A stretch of 64,000 nt of DNA from CAVQND01 sp049518415 (GCA_049518415.1 JBEKRX010000055.1:1-64000); one strand, 5' to 3'; shown: positions 43,311-52,593, counted from the first letter of the stretch. Numbers and translations are program-made. Notes: generated by a model from the sequence alone, not told the origin.

Positions 43311-43715
43311 CTATTCGTAGGTCTTGGCGAGTTCCTTGATGCGGGGCCAGATGGGGGAGGATGGGGACGTGCGTTGTTTGACCTCGCCGAAGATGCGCCT
43401 GGCTTCCGCCGGGTTGTCTCGGGCAAGCAGGACGCAATAATCCAGTTCGATCCAGGCCTTGCGCGGGTCCTGAACGCTCGGGCCGTAAACCTTGAGCCAG
43501 TTTCCCAGACCGGTGGCGCCTTGCGCCGTGGCGACACGGAAGGAGTCCTCGAGCTGGGAGGGCATGCCGGCCAATGAGTCGCCCACGACCCTGGCCGCGA
43601 CGGCCTGCTTCTGCTCGGATTCTTTCTCGTTTTGGATTTTGTCGTAGTACATAACCAGGTGCCAGGCGCCGAAAAGGAACAGGGCGATAATCAGCACAGC
43701 AATTAGTTTAGTCAT
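43311..43715 (-). CDS. Single-pass membrane protein of unknown function, coupled to murA
   Basis: 134 residues. One N-terminal hydrophobic helix (residues 4-22, LIAVLIIALFLFGAWHLVMY), then an outside helical domain. The start overlaps the murA stop by 4 bases (ATGA), so it is translated from the same transcript. The remainder is helical with PRKAWIELDYCVLLARDNP AEARRIFGEV, perhaps TPR-like. It has no recognised family. Confidence 0.75.
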   Translation of the reverse strand: MTKLIAVLIIALFLFGAWHLVMYYDKIQNEKESEQKQAVAARVVGDSLAGMPSQLEDSFRVATAQGATGLGNWLKVYGPSVQDPRKAWIELDYCVLLARDNPAEARRIFGEVKQRTSPSSPIWPRIKELAKTYE

Positions 43716-44974
43716 GATTCCTCAATGCGTTGGACGCGCGCGCCCAGTTGGCGCAGCTTGCCATCGATGTTTTCATAGCCACGGTCCAGGTGATAGACGC
43801 GGTTGACCTGCGTGGCGCCGCGCGCCGCCAGGCCCGCGATGACCAGGGCCGCCGAGGCCCGCAGGTCGCTGGCCATCACCGGCGCCCCGGTCAGCGGTTT
43901 GCCCCCCTTGACAATCGCACTGGGACCCTCGATTTCAATGTCCGCCCCCAGGCGCGCCAGTTCGCTGACGTGCAGGAAGCGCGATTCGAAGATGCGCTCG
44001 GTGATAATGCTGATGCCCGGCGTGAGGGTCATCAACGCCATCATCTGCGCCTGCACGTCGGTGGGAAACCCGGCGTAGGGCAGCGTGGTGATGTCCACCG
44101 CCTTCAAGCGCCCGGCCCGGCGGACGGTCAGGCCTGGGCCGTCCCGCTCGACCCGCACGCCGGCATCCTTCAGCTTGTCGATCACCGCCCGCATGTGGTC
44201 CGGCCGCGCGCCCCGCAACGTCACTTCCCCGTCGGTGGCGGCCGCCGCAATCGCGTAGGTGGCCGCCTCGATGCGGTCGGGGATGACCTCGTGTTCGGCC
44301 CCGTGCAGTTGCTTGACGCCGGTGATGGTAAGGGTTGGGCTGCCGGCGCCCGCAACCCGGGCCCCCAGGGCATTGAGGAAGCACGCCAGGTCCACGATCT
44401 CCGGCTCGCAGGCGGCGCTTTCGATCACGGTTACCCCTTCCGCCAGCGTGGCCGCCATCATCACGTTGGCCGTGCCCAGCACCGTCGGACCCGCGCGGCC
44501 CCCCAGAAACACGGCGGAGCCGACCAAACGCCGGGCGCTGACGTGAACGTAGCCCCCTTGGATGCTCACCTTGGCCCCGAGCGCTTTCAGGCCTTTCAAA
44601 TGCAGGTTGATGGGCCGCGCGCCGATCACACAGCCCCCCGGCAGCGACACGGTCGCCTTCTTCAAGCGGCCCAGCAACGGCCCCATCACGCAGATCGAGC
44701 CGCGCATCTTGCGGATCATATCGTAGTCGCCAGCCCCTTTGATGCTCCTGGCCGCGATGCAGACGGTGTCCCCCTCGAAGCGGACCTCCGCCCCCAGCCA
44801 GGTCAGGATTTGGCCCATGAACTGCACGTCGCTCAGGTTGGGCACCCGCCGGATGACACAAAGCCCATCGGTCAGCAGCGCCGCCGCCATGATCGGCAGC
44901 ACCGCGTTCTTGGCCCCGCTGATCCTGACCTCGCCGCGCAGCGGCACTCCGCCTTTGATTAACAGACTATCCAT
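43712..44974 (-). CDS. murA: UDP-N-acetylglucosamine 1-carboxyvinyltransferase
   Basis: 420 residues from ATG 44974, the usual length; an upstream in-frame start is inside prmC. MDSLLIKGGVPLRGEVRISG and AKNAVLPIMAAALLTDG are the typical start. The reactive Cys is in LPGGCVIGARPINLHLKG (near residue 120), and AATYAIAAAATDGEVTLRG near 230 and YAGFPTDVQAQMMALM near 298 are conserved. MurA adds enolpyruvate to UDP-GlcNAc in the first committed step of peptidoglycan synthesis. It follows prmC with a 52-base gap. Confidence 0.96.
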   Translation of the reverse strand: MDSLLIKGGVPLRGEVRISGAKNAVLPIMAAALLTDGLCVIRRVPNLSDVQFMGQILTWLGAEVRFEGDTVCIAARSIKGAGDYDMIRKMRGSICVMGPLLGRLKKATVSLPGGCVIGARPINLHLKGLKALGAKVSIQGGYVHVSARRLVGSAVFLGGRAGPTVLGTANVMMAATLAEGVTVIESAACEPEIVDLACFLNALGARVAGAGSPTLTITGVKQLHGAEHEVIPDRIEAATYAIAAAATDGEVTLRGARPDHMRAVIDKLKDAGVRVERDGPGLTVRRAGRLKAVDITTLPYAGFPTDVQAQMMALMTLTPGISIITERIFESRFLHVSELARLGADIEIEGPSAIVKGGKPLTGAPVMASDLRASAALVIAGLAARGATQVNRVYHLDRGYENIDGKLRQLGARVQRIEES

Positions 44975-45026
44975 TGCCTTGGCAACTCCTGGGCTCGACA
45001 CCGCCTGCCGGGCGGGCGCGGGTGAC

Positions 45027-45902
45027 TCACTCCCGGCGCGCCACCAGGATTCTAGCCCGTTGAGTGTAATCGTCCTCGACCGCTTCGACAATCCACTTTT
45101 GCGAGGCGAAGAGGGCGCGAAGGCGCTCCGCCTGGCCGTCGCCCAATTCCACCATCAGGCGGCCGCCCCGCTGCAGGAAGGGCGGCGCCTCGGCCGCCAA
45201 CTGCCGGTAGTAAGCCAAGCCGTCTGCGCCGCCGTCCAGCGCCTGGCGCGGCTCGTAGTCCCGCACCTCGGGTTGCAGCCCGTCGAGTTCGCCGCTCGGG
45301 ATGTAAGGGGGGTTGCTGACCATGAGGTGGAAGCGCAGGTCGCCCGGCAAGACCGCCAGGCCCTCACCCTGCAGGAACCGGAGGCGGCCGGCCACTCCGT
45401 GGCGGGCGGCGTTTTGCCTGGCCAAGGCGAGCGCCGCGGCGGACACCTCGACGCCATAAACCTGCGCCGGCGGGCAGTTGACCGCCAGGGCAATGGCCAC
45501 GCAACCGCTGCCGGTGCCGAAATCCAGCGCCATCGGCGGCCCCGCTGGCGGGGCGGCCGCCTGGCCCACAAGCTGGCGCAGGAATTGCCAGCCGCGCTCC
45601 GCCAGCAATTCGGTTTCCGGGCGGGGCACCAGCACCTGGCGGTTGACGGCAATTTCCAGCCCGCAAAACGAAGTCCAGCCGGTGATCTGCTGCAACGGCT
45701 CGCGCTGCCCGCGCCGCCGGACCAGTTGGCGCAAGGCCTCGATTTCCGCCGGGGTGAGTGGGCGCTCGAAATTGAGATACAACTGCAGGCGCGGCACCTT
45801 GAGCACGTGCGCCAGCAACAACTCCGCCTGGAGCCGGGGCGAGTCCACGCCCTTCCTGGCCAGGAACTCCGCGCTGCGCTGGATGACTTCCAGGACCGTC
45901 AT
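45027..45902 (-). CDS. prmC: Peptide chain release factor N5-glutamine methyltransferase
   Basis: 291 residues. The substrate-binding helical N-domain is followed by an S-adenosylmethionine domain with LDFGTGSGCVAIALA near residue 125 and the NPPYIP motif near 196 that positions the glutamine amide. VLVPRPETELLAE is also typical. PrmC methylates the GGQ glutamine of release factors RF1/RF2. Probably cotranscribed with murA. Confidence 0.95.
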   Translation of the reverse strand: MTVLEVIQRSAEFLARKGVDSPRLQAELLLAHVLKVPRLQLYLNFERPLTPAEIEALRQLVRRRGQREPLQQITGWTSFCGLEIAVNRQVLVPRPETELLAERGWQFLRQLVGQAAAPPAGPPMALDFGTGSGCVAIALAVNCPPAQVYGVEVSAAALALARQNAARHGVAGRLRFLQGEGLAVLPGDLRFHLMVSNPPYIPSGELDGLQPEVRDYEPRQALDGGADGLAYYRQLAAEAPPFLQRGGRLMVELGDGQAERLRALFASQKWIVEAVEDDYTQRARILVARRE

Positions 45903-46000
45903 GCCGACAATGTAATTGGGGCCTTAAAACCTTGAAACGTTAAAATGCCAAGACGCTTTTGAATCTTGAACTTGGCCCCCGCCCTGCCTATTTTCGGGGC

Positions 46001-46654
46001 ATGAAGCGAATTGGATTTTGGGTTATCGCGCTGGCGCTTGGCGCGGCGGCGGTGGGACGCCCCCAGGACGCGGCGACGGAAGAGCGGCTTAACCAGTTGG
46101 ACGGCAAGATCAGGGACTTGATTGACGGCCAGAAAGCGCTGGGCAAGCGGCTCGAGGAACTGGCCGCTGAACTGGGAAACCTCCGCGAACAGCAGAGCAA
46201 ACCCCTGCCGGTTTATGCCAGCCAGGAGGACTTTAAGCGCCTGGCCAAGGCGATCGAAGAGGTCGACCGCAAGCGGATAGAGGGCGACCAGAACAATCAG
46301 AAGATTCGCGCCGAGTTGCTCAGCCTGATCGACACGCTGAAGACCTCGCCGCTGCCGGTCCCGAGGAACCCTGGCGGCGCCCCGCCGCCCTCCAATACGA
46401 AAAGCGGCCCTGCCCCCGCGCCGAACCGGCCGCCCGCCGATAAGGAGGGCGCGTCGGAGCGTGGGTTTTATTACACCGTCGCCAAGGGCGACACGCTCTC
46501 GGCCATTGTTGCCGCCTGCCGGGAGAAGAACATCAAGGTGACCCAGGAGCAAATCCTCAAGGCCAATCCGCGCTTGAAAAAGGACCCGAATCTCCTCCGG
46601 GAAGGCATGAAGCTTTTCATTCCCTTGCCCCAGGCACTGAGTCCCTCGCCTTAA
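46001..46654 (+). CDS. LysM-domain exported protein with an N-terminal coiled coil
   Basis: 217 residues from ATG 46001; the in-frame ATG 45959 adds 14 non-signal residues. A signal peptide (FWVIALALGAAAVG) is followed by a coiled-coil like stretch (EERLNQLDGKIRDLIDGQKA and onward), a Pro-rich linker near 125-150, and a LysM domain (YYTVAKGDTLSAIVAACREK, LKANPRLKKDPNLLREGMKL) near 157-210, the peptidoglycan-binding module. It sits next to the murA-prmC genes, fitting a cell-wall role. Confidence 0.88.
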   Translation: MKRIGFWVIALALGAAAVGRPQDAATEERLNQLDGKIRDLIDGQKALGKRLEELAAELGNLREQQSKPLPVYASQEDFKRLAKAIEEVDRKRIEGDQNNQKIRAELLSLIDTLKTSPLPVPRNPGGAPPPSNTKSGPAPAPNRPPADKEGASERGFYYTVAKGDTLSAIVAACREKNIKVTQEQILKANPRLKKDPNLLREGMKLFIPLPQALSPSP

Positions 46655-46707
46655 CGCGGCGGAGCCGCAACCAAGAGCGACGCGTCAATTCCTGAGCGGG
46701 AAGAGCA

Positions 46708-46822
46708 ACGTGGGCCTTTCCCCGCCGCGTTAAATGCGGCGCTCCGCGCCGAAGAATCAGGCCCCTCCAAAGGAAACATGCCAAGACATTCACGCAAAAA
46801 CGTGGATGTTGCGATCAAAGAC
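46708..46822 (-). repeat. 116-bp dispersed repeat, copy 2 (3' of uppP)
   Basis: The reverse complement of 20623-20738 with only a few differences, one base shorter. It lies on the uppP strand, 92 bases after its stop, matching the position of copy 1 relative to the giant protein gene. Because the LysM gene is convergent, it is in the shared 3' region. Confidence 0.85.
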
Positions 46823-46913
46823 CTAAGCGAGGCAGTTGGTCGAAGGTGTTTGGTCCCGGCACGTCGGGAAACACGGCACGCCGGCCGCGTGCGCTCCCCA
46901 AGCCCATGAATCG

Positions 46914-47813
46914 TTACGGCTGAGAACCGGCCAATTGGCCCAGCGGGCCTCTCTCACCCAGGCGCGCGGCCAGCTCCTGTCGGGCCGGGGCTGGGCTCGG
47001 CTTCGGCTCGCGCGTTCCGTAGCCCAGCAGCAGCAAGGCCCCAATCAGCCCGGCGAGCGCGATGCGGTACCAGCCAAAGGCGACGAAGGTGTGGGTCCGG
47101 ACGTAGCCCAGGAGCCATCTCACGGCGATAAAGGAGACCACCGCCGCCGCGATGAAGCTGAGCACTACCATGCTCCACTGTTCGGCAGGAGTGTCCGGCG
47201 TGTGGTGGCGCAAGGCCTTGAAGATCTCAAGCCCGCCGGCGGCGAGCATGGTGGGAATCCCCACCAGGAAAGAGAATTCGGTCGCCGCCGGCCGGTTGAG
47301 TCCCAGCATCAGGCAGAATAGAATGGAGGCGCCCGAACGGGAGGTGCCGGGAAAAATCGCGGCGATCAATTGGGCGATGCCCACGGCGCCGGCGATGGTC
47401 CAGGTCACTTCGTTCTTGAGCGCGCGCCCGCGCAACCACTGTTCGACGACTACAAAACCGATGCCGCCGATCAGCAAGGCCCAGGCGACCGGCGGGAGTG
47501 CCTTGGGCAAGTGGTGACCCATTCTATCCCAGGCCAACCCGCCGATGCCCGTCAAGACGAAGGCCAGGAGGATTTTCAGGGCGTAGTCCTGCGTGGGCTT
47601 GCGGCGCCACTCGAAGGCGAATTGCCGCAACCGCTCGGGGAACAGCGGCAGCACGGCCAGGACCGCCCCGCATTGAATCACCACGTTGAACAAATCCGTC
47701 TGGCGCGGCAGCCAGCACTCGGCAATCAGCAGATGGCCGGTGGAGGAAACCGGGAGGAACTCGGTAATACCCTCGATGATACCGAGCACAAGCGCCACAA
47801 TCCAAATTGGCAT
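46914..47813 (-). CDS. uppP: Undecaprenyl-diphosphatase
   Basis: 299 residues from ATG 47813; an upstream in-frame start adds 13 residues. GIIEGITEFLPVSSTGHLLI near the N-terminus carries the catalytic Glu motif, and FPGTSRSGASILFCLMLGLN near residue 160 the PGTSRS motif. Eight hydrophobic helices. It dephosphorylates undecaprenyl diphosphate, recycling the peptidoglycan carrier lipid. The gene stands alone and converges on the LysM gene. Confidence 0.95.
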   Translation of the reverse strand: MPIWIVALVLGIIEGITEFLPVSSTGHLLIAECWLPRQTDLFNVVIQCGAVLAVLPLFPERLRQFAFEWRRKPTQDYALKILLAFVLTGIGGLAWDRMGHHLPKALPPVAWALLIGGIGFVVVEQWLRGRALKNEVTWTIAGAVGIAQLIAAIFPGTSRSGASILFCLMLGLNRPAATEFSFLVGIPTMLAAGGLEIFKALRHHTPDTPAEQWSMVVLSFIAAAVVSFIAVRWLLGYVRTHTFVAFGWYRIALAGLIGALLLLGYGTREPKPSPAPARQELAARLGERGPLGQLAGSQP

Positions 47814-47979
47814 AAGGACTACGTAGAAACGATAAAACAGCCCGAATGACAAGGCGCAAATCGAAGGTCGAAGCCGGCCCCCGCTCTTTCCGGCCGGAGG
47901 ACCAGGGAAAGAGGGGAGAGTTCCTCCGCCGTGGGAGCAGCGGGGGCCTTCGGCCGCCTTCGGACTCGAAGTCGCGGGC

Positions 47980-48387
47980 CTACTGTTTGCGTCGCCTAAA
48001 CAGCAAAGCGAAGCCGGATTTGTGGTCGTCGATACGCTGGCGGACTTTCAACTGGCCGAGAATGGCATGCCAGCCGATATAGATCCTGTGCCACTGGTTT
48101 TCCAGGTTGCGCAGGGCGCCGTCACTCAACTCGCCGAGGTAGCGCAAGGAGGGCGCGTTGCCGACCAGGGCGTGGACCTCTTCGCGGGTCGGGGAGCTGA
48201 CTTCAACCGAGGCCAGGATGAGCTCCAATTCCTGGATGAGCACGCTCTTGACTTCCAGGAAGTGGGTGTCGTCCTCCTGGGCGAAACGTTTTTCGCGGCC
48301 GAGATTGAGGAAGCCGTTGAACTGTTTCCAGCACTCGAGGTAGTTCTCCATCTGGTCAATGAGTTGGTCCAGTTTGGTAGGGCGCAT
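47980..48387 (-). CDS. Conserved-looking hypothetical protein of the signalling locus
   Basis: 135 residues, mainly alpha-helical (LDQLIDQMENYLECWKQFNG, EDDTHFLEVKSVLIQELELI), with no membrane segment. It follows the 102-residue gene by 11 bases on the minus strand, so all three genes 47980-49768 are one operon. No family is recognised. Confidence 0.75.
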   Translation of the reverse strand: MRPTKLDQLIDQMENYLECWKQFNGFLNLGREKRFAQEDDTHFLEVKSVLIQELELILASVEVSSPTREEVHALVGNAPSLRYLGELSDGALRNLENQWHRIYIGWHAILGQLKVRQRIDDHKSGFALLFRRRKQ

Positions 48388-48398
48388 AAGGGAACGAA

Positions 48399-48707
48399 TC
48401 AGGGGAGGTTGGACTGGCCGAAAGCGGCTTTGGGGGCGAGGAAGACAAGGGCGCCCCCGCGCATTTCGCAGGCGGTGATCTTCAGGCTGGCATAGTGGAT
48501 GATGAGCTGGGCGAGCGGCAATTGGGCCGCGGCCGCCTCGCGAAAGACCCGGAGCACCTGTTGGCCAATCTCGCGCACCAGGGCGGGCGGAAAAGCCGAG
48601 GGCAGCGTGCCGATCAGCACGCTGCCGCGGCAGTCGACCGTGAAACTGCCCGCGGGCAGGCGCAATAACGTCGGCGCCGGTTTGGCAAAAGGACTCAGGA
48701 GGCCCAT
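48399..48707 (-). CDS. Small protein of the receiver-PATAN operon, unrecognised
   Basis: 102 residues from ATG 48707; the start overlaps the upstream response-regulator stop by 13 bases. A beta-rich start (TLLRLPAGSFTVDCRGSVLI) is followed by a helix and the pair IIHYASLKITACEMRGGALV, which could be a Roadblock-like or small alpha/beta fold. Not recognised with confidence. It belongs to the operon of the receiver-PATAN gene. Confidence 0.7.
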   Translation of the reverse strand: MGLLSPFAKPAPTLLRLPAGSFTVDCRGSVLIGTLPSAFPPALVREIGQQVLRVFREAAAAQLPLAQLIIHYASLKITACEMRGGALVFLAPKAAFGQSNLP

Positions 48708-49768
48708 AGCGCCAGCACTTTCTTCATCATGGTTTGCACTTGGTCTGCGGCCACCGAGGATTTCCAGCCGACGCAAAACTCCAGGTCACCCTGCGCGGCG
48801 AGGGCCACATGGCGCTGCGGACCCAGGCCCTGGAGTTGTTCGAGCGGACCGGCGCGCAGGCGCTCGCCCAGGGAGCGAAAGCCAGCCAGGCTCTGCTGTG
48901 CCCAGGCGGCCATGCGGTTGGGGTTCTCCAGGCCGCGGGCCACTTGGGGGGCGGCTTGACCCGGCTTGAGGGCGAGGACGAACTCGACGCCTTCGATCTC
49001 CGAGAGCTGCGGCAGCGCGGCCGCGGCGGGCAGGGCTCCGCCTTGGGCGGCGGGCCCGGTGCGACTTTCGTCCAGGGCCTGCGCCGACTCGAGCAGGAGC
49101 GCGTTGTAGGGCTTGGCAATCGCCCGGGGCCGCTCCGGCTCGGCGGGCAGAGTCTCGAAATGGCCCGCCCGCCAGGAGAGGATTTGGCGGAAGGCCGGCT
49201 CGCCCTGCAGCGCCTCGGATTCCGCGTCAATGACTTCGCCGTCCTGAATCCAGATTTTGCCGGTCAGCGCACCGTTGGCAATCCGCAGCACCGAAGAGCT
49301 TTGGGACAGGCACTCCAACTGGATGATGTCCACCAGGCCCTTGCTTTGGATGCCGCGAAAGCCGCCTTCGGCTTCGCGCCCCAGCAGCGATTCGAGGCAC
49401 TCCAGAAACATCCTGGTTTCCTCCTCGCTGCTGGGCTTGTGCCAGAACAGGTCCACGCCCAGGGCATAAGCGCGGGAGCGGAACTGCTCGTCCATCACCG
49501 AGGTCAGCGCCACGGTCCGCAACTGCGGGTGCTTGCGCCGGACAATCGAGAGCACTTGGAGGCCGTCCATCTTGGGCATCTTCAGGTCGCAAATCAGCAG
49601 GCGGAACGGTTCGGCCTCCAGCAGCGCCATGGCGCGGGCGCCGGAAGTCGCGGTGTGAATCTCCGGCTGGCTGGGCAACTGGGCCAGGATTTCCCGGTAC
49701 GAGGCCAGCAAATCCGGCTCGTCATCCACCAGCAGGATTTTGGGGCGCGAGTCCGTCACTTTACGCAT
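48695..49768 (-). CDS. Response regulator with PATAN (DUF4388) and Roadblock-like domains
   Basis: 357 residues from ATG 49768. A receiver domain (residues 10-130) has KILLVDDEPD, the phospho-acceptor Asp in LLICDLKMPKMDG (near 58), and VALTSV and WHKPSS. A PATAN/DUF4388-like domain (IQSKGLVDIIQLECLSQSSS, GKIWIQDGEVIDAESEALQG) follows at about 140-215. The C-terminal about 100 residues (IEGVEFVLALKPG and LEFCVGWKSSVAADQVQTMM) look like a Roadblock/LC7 domain. The arrangement suits a phosphorylation-controlled GTPase regulator, and the gene is divergent from the MglA-like operon. Histidine kinase partner is not in the window. Confidence 0.82.
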   Translation of the reverse strand: MRKVTDSRPKILLVDDEPDLLASYREILAQLPSQPEIHTATSGARAMALLEAEPFRLLICDLKMPKMDGLQVLSIVRRKHPQLRTVALTSVMDEQFRSRAYALGVDLFWHKPSSEEETRMFLECLESLLGREAEGGFRGIQSKGLVDIIQLECLSQSSSVLRIANGALTGKIWIQDGEVIDAESEALQGEPAFRQILSWRAGHFETLPAEPERPRAIAKPYNALLLESAQALDESRTGPAAQGGALPAAAALPQLSEIEGVEFVLALKPGQAAPQVARGLENPNRMAAWAQQSLAGFRSLGERLRAGPLEQLQGLGPQRHVALAAQGDLEFCVGWKSSVAADQVQTMMKKVLALWAS

Positions 49769-50300
49769 AAACTGCCATGCCGTGTCTTGTTTAGTCCGGT
49801 TTTTGGGACAGCCAAAGCCGGTGCTCAGGCGTAATAGCATGGGCCGTTCCGTTTATCGGGCCGGCCCAACAAAAGCTCATCCCGGCAGGCTCAGTCTCGC
49901 CTCCCGGCCCTGGGATAAAGCTGGCGGGAGGGCGGAGCGCAGAGCCTGGGCTGGGCGCGAAAAGGAGGGCGAACCCTTCTATTCTGGACGCGCAATCACA
50001 GGACAGCCAGTCCAGTGATGAGACACACGTGTCCAGCTTGAGCGGGCGCCTTTGACATCTTCCCAAGGCGGCTGGAAATCAGGTCGTCTGGTTTCGCCTC
50101 GCCCCCAGCCTGGGCCGGGCGGGGCGCAGGCAGGCGGTGAGAGGCGGGGTGGCGCAGCAATTGCAGCCCACCGGGGGAAAAAGTAAGCAGCAGCCCGGTT
50201 GGTCTCTGCCGCGTCATTTCTCCTGGCTGGCGCCCTCGTGGCATAATTCCTGCACCAAGGCCCTCGGAATCGTCAACGATGACCAACCCACAGCGTTAAA
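49769..50300. other. Divergent promoter region of the signalling locus
   Basis: 530 bases between the divergent receiver-PATAN (minus) and Roadblock/MglA (plus) operons, with no gene seen. A GG-N10-GC candidate, TGGCATAATTCCTGCA at 50239-50254, lies 47 bases before the Roadblock start and may be a sigma-54-type promoter, with the weakness that the -12 element reads TGC rather than TTGC. No other strong promoter was found by eye. Confidence 0.4.
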
Positions 50301-51974
50301 ATGTTTGGTTTCCTTAAGAACCTCCTGGCGAGGCTGGTGCCCGCGCAAGCTCGAGACCGCGACCCGCCCGCACCCATGCTCCCGCCTGCTGCCGCCCCCG
50401 ATCCTCCGGCGGAGCCGCAGGACAACGTCACGGGCGTCCGGATACCCGTGCAGACAATTCTGAGCGGGCTGCCGCTCGAGTTGCAGGCAAGAGTCAGGCA
50501 GCCAGAGATCGGCAACCAGACCATTTCCATTCCGTTGGAAGCCATTCTCCCGCAACTGGCGCGCGGGATCGTGAAGATTCCCTTTAGCGCCTTGCGCCAG
50601 GCTGCGCCCCAGGTGTTTTCCCCGGAGACTGACGGCGACGGGGTCCAGGTGACGCTGCCGCTGCGCGAAATCCTCTCCCGGCTGGATCCCGTCTTGGCTC
50701 TGCGCCGACGCGTTCAGAGGCAGGTTGAGGTGCCGGAGCAGATTAGCAGCCCCTTCGATCCACAGGGCCAGGCGCGGATCGTTTTGGGCCGCCCGTCCAC
50801 CCCGCCAATGCCCCCGCACCCGCCAGCGCTCACCGCTCCCAACACCCCGCTGCCACCTGCCGGACTGACACCCCCCGAGCCGCCCGGACCCCTTGACACG
50901 CCGCCCATCCCGATGCCGGCGCCTGCAACCTCTCCGGCCAGGCTAACCCCGGCCCCGCCGGCATGGGTTTCCGCCCCTGGCCAGCAGCGCGATTTGCGCC
51001 ATCACCCTGGGGCCCTGCCGGCCTTGGTTGCTCAACCGGCAACTTCCGCCCAGGCCTCCGACCCGTTGGTCATCAGCCTGGTGGCCCTGGCGGAAGCCTG
51101 GCCCGAGGCGGTGCGCCGGGACATGGTGCAATTGAATCTGCTCGAGGCCAAGGTGGCTTTGCCCGCGGAAGCGGTCGAGCAAGCCCTCAAGCAGGGCCGA
51201 GTCGCCTTCAGTTGGAAGACGTTGCGTTCGTGGATTAGACCCGCGCCGCCGGCGGCGATATCCATTCTGGACAGCACCGTGGTGCAGGTGCCGCTCAAGG
51301 TCGTGGCGCCGCTCTTCCTGGCCCGCCAACGGGAGACTGGTCAATCGCGCCGCAAGGTGGCCATTGACCAAAGCATTCCCAACCTGTTCTTCGGTTTTCC
51401 CCAGCCCGGAAGCAGCAGCGCCCCGGCGCTTCGCACGCGGGCGGCGGAAATCAGCAGCGCCCCGGCGCCTGACGCGTGGGCGGCGGAAATCAGCAGGGCC
51501 CCGGCGCCCGGCGCGGCGGCGTCGGACAGCAATTACTACTTTCAGGACACTGCCACTGGCAGCGTGCGCGCGTGCGAGCCGGAGGCCAAACGCGGCCCCA
51601 CGAGCGGGACCCGGTTCATCACCAAGTACGCGACTCCGAATGAAATCGTTTCCCGCGCGGCGTCGCTGGACAACGTGGCCGGCGCGCTCATTGGCCTGCC
51701 GGACGGCCTGCTGGTGGCCAGCCGGCTGGGACCGGATTTGAATGCCGACACGCTGGCGGCGTTTCTGCCGCAGATTTTTGGCAAGGTCAGCCAGTGCACC
51801 AGAGAACTGCGGATGGGCGAACTCAACAATCTCAACTTCACCGTGGGCAATGTCCCGTGGAAAATCTTCCGGGTGAACGCGATCTTCTTCGCGGCCTTCG
51901 GCCGCGCCAGCGAACCCCTGCCCACGGCCCAACTGGCGGCCCTGGCGGCGGAGTTGAACCACAAACCCAAATGA
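50301..51974 (+). CDS. Large Roadblock/LC7-domain protein with a proline-rich linker
   Basis: 557 residues. The N-terminal half has beta-helix like small repeats (GVRIPVQTILSGLP, ISIPLEAILPQLAR, VQVTLPLREILSRLD), followed by a Pro/Ala-rich linker near 160-240 and a second repeat region near 255-340. A short tandem repeat encodes APALRTRAAEISSAPAPDAW near 374. The C-terminal about 115 residues (NEIVSRAASLDNVAGALIGL, LVASRLGPDLNADTLAAFLP) are a Roadblock/LC7 domain, a GTPase regulator. The MglA-type gene begins 3 bases later. Confidence 0.8.
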   Translation: MFGFLKNLLARLVPAQARDRDPPAPMLPPAAAPDPPAEPQDNVTGVRIPVQTILSGLPLELQARVRQPEIGNQTISIPLEAILPQLARGIVKIPFSALRQAAPQVFSPETDGDGVQVTLPLREILSRLDPVLALRRRVQRQVEVPEQISSPFDPQGQARIVLGRPSTPPMPPHPPALTAPNTPLPPAGLTPPEPPGPLDTPPIPMPAPATSPARLTPAPPAWVSAPGQQRDLRHHPGALPALVAQPATSAQASDPLVISLVALAEAWPEAVRRDMVQLNLLEAKVALPAEAVEQALKQGRVAFSWKTLRSWIRPAPPAAISILDSTVVQVPLKVVAPLFLARQRETGQSRRKVAIDQSIPNLFFGFPQPGSSSAPALRTRAAEISSAPAPDAWAAEISRAPAPGAAASDSNYYFQDTATGSVRACEPEAKRGPTSGTRFITKYATPNEIVSRAASLDNVAGALIGLPDGLLVASRLGPDLNADTLAAFLPQIFGKVSQCTRELRMGELNNLNFTVGNVPWKIFRVNAIFFAAFGRASEPLPTAQLAALAAELNHKPK

Positions 51975-51977
51975 GTT

Positions 51978-52592
51978 ATGGCCATCATCAACCAGGCGAC
52001 TAAGGAACTGCAGGTCAAAATCGTCTATTACGGCCCCGCCATGGGCGGCAAGACCACCAACCTGGTCCAGGTGCACGATCACGTCCAGACCGCCGCCGGC
52101 CACAAAGGCAAGCTCGTCTCGCTGGCCACCAGCTCCGACCGGACCCTGTTCTTCGACTTCCTGCCCATCGAAGCCATGGCCATCAAAGGCTTCAAAACCA
52201 AGTTCCAGCTCTACACCGTCCCCGGCCAGGTCATCTACAACACCACCCGCCAACTCGTCCTGCGCGGCGTCGATGGCATCGTCTTCGTCGCCGACTCCCA
52301 ATACGAGAAGATGGCCGAGAACGTCGAAAGCTTCGCCAACCTCGAGGAAAACCTCCGGACCCTCAAGCTGGACCCGGCAGACATCCCCTACGTCCTGCAA
52401 TACAACAAACGCGATTTGCCCAACGCCGCCCCGGTGGAATACATGGAGTTCCTGCTCAACAACCACGACCTCCAGGTGCCGGCCTTCTCCTCGACCGCCC
52501 ACCGCTGCGAAGGCGTCTTCGAGACGCTGAACATGATCACGCGCCTGTTGCTGCATAAATTCATCAGCCAGCGCGCCCCGCAGTACGCCTGA
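51978..52592 (+). CDS. MglA-type small GTPase
   Basis: 204 residues. KIVYYGPAMGGKTTNL is the P-loop, RTLFFDFLP follows the G2/G3 region, and YNKRDLP (near residue 142) is the NKxD guanine motif. VPGQVIYNTTRQLVLRGVDG supplies the switch region. MglA-like GTPases set cell polarity or drive gliding in other bacteria. It is 3 bases after the Roadblock gene and 1 base before the MglB-like gene. Confidence 0.92.
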   Translation: MAIINQATKELQVKIVYYGPAMGGKTTNLVQVHDHVQTAAGHKGKLVSLATSSDRTLFFDFLPIEAMAIKGFKTKFQLYTVPGQVIYNTTRQLVLRGVDGIVFVADSQYEKMAENVESFANLEENLRTLKLDPADIPYVLQYNKRDLPNAAPVEYMEFLLNNHDLQVPAFSSTAHRCEGVFETLNMITRLLLHKFISQRAPQYA

Positions 52593-52593
52593 C

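Noticed and set aside
43730..44962. 410-residue plus-strand frame across murA
   Set aside because: Antisense of murA; the murA frame has the reactive Cys motif and normal length.
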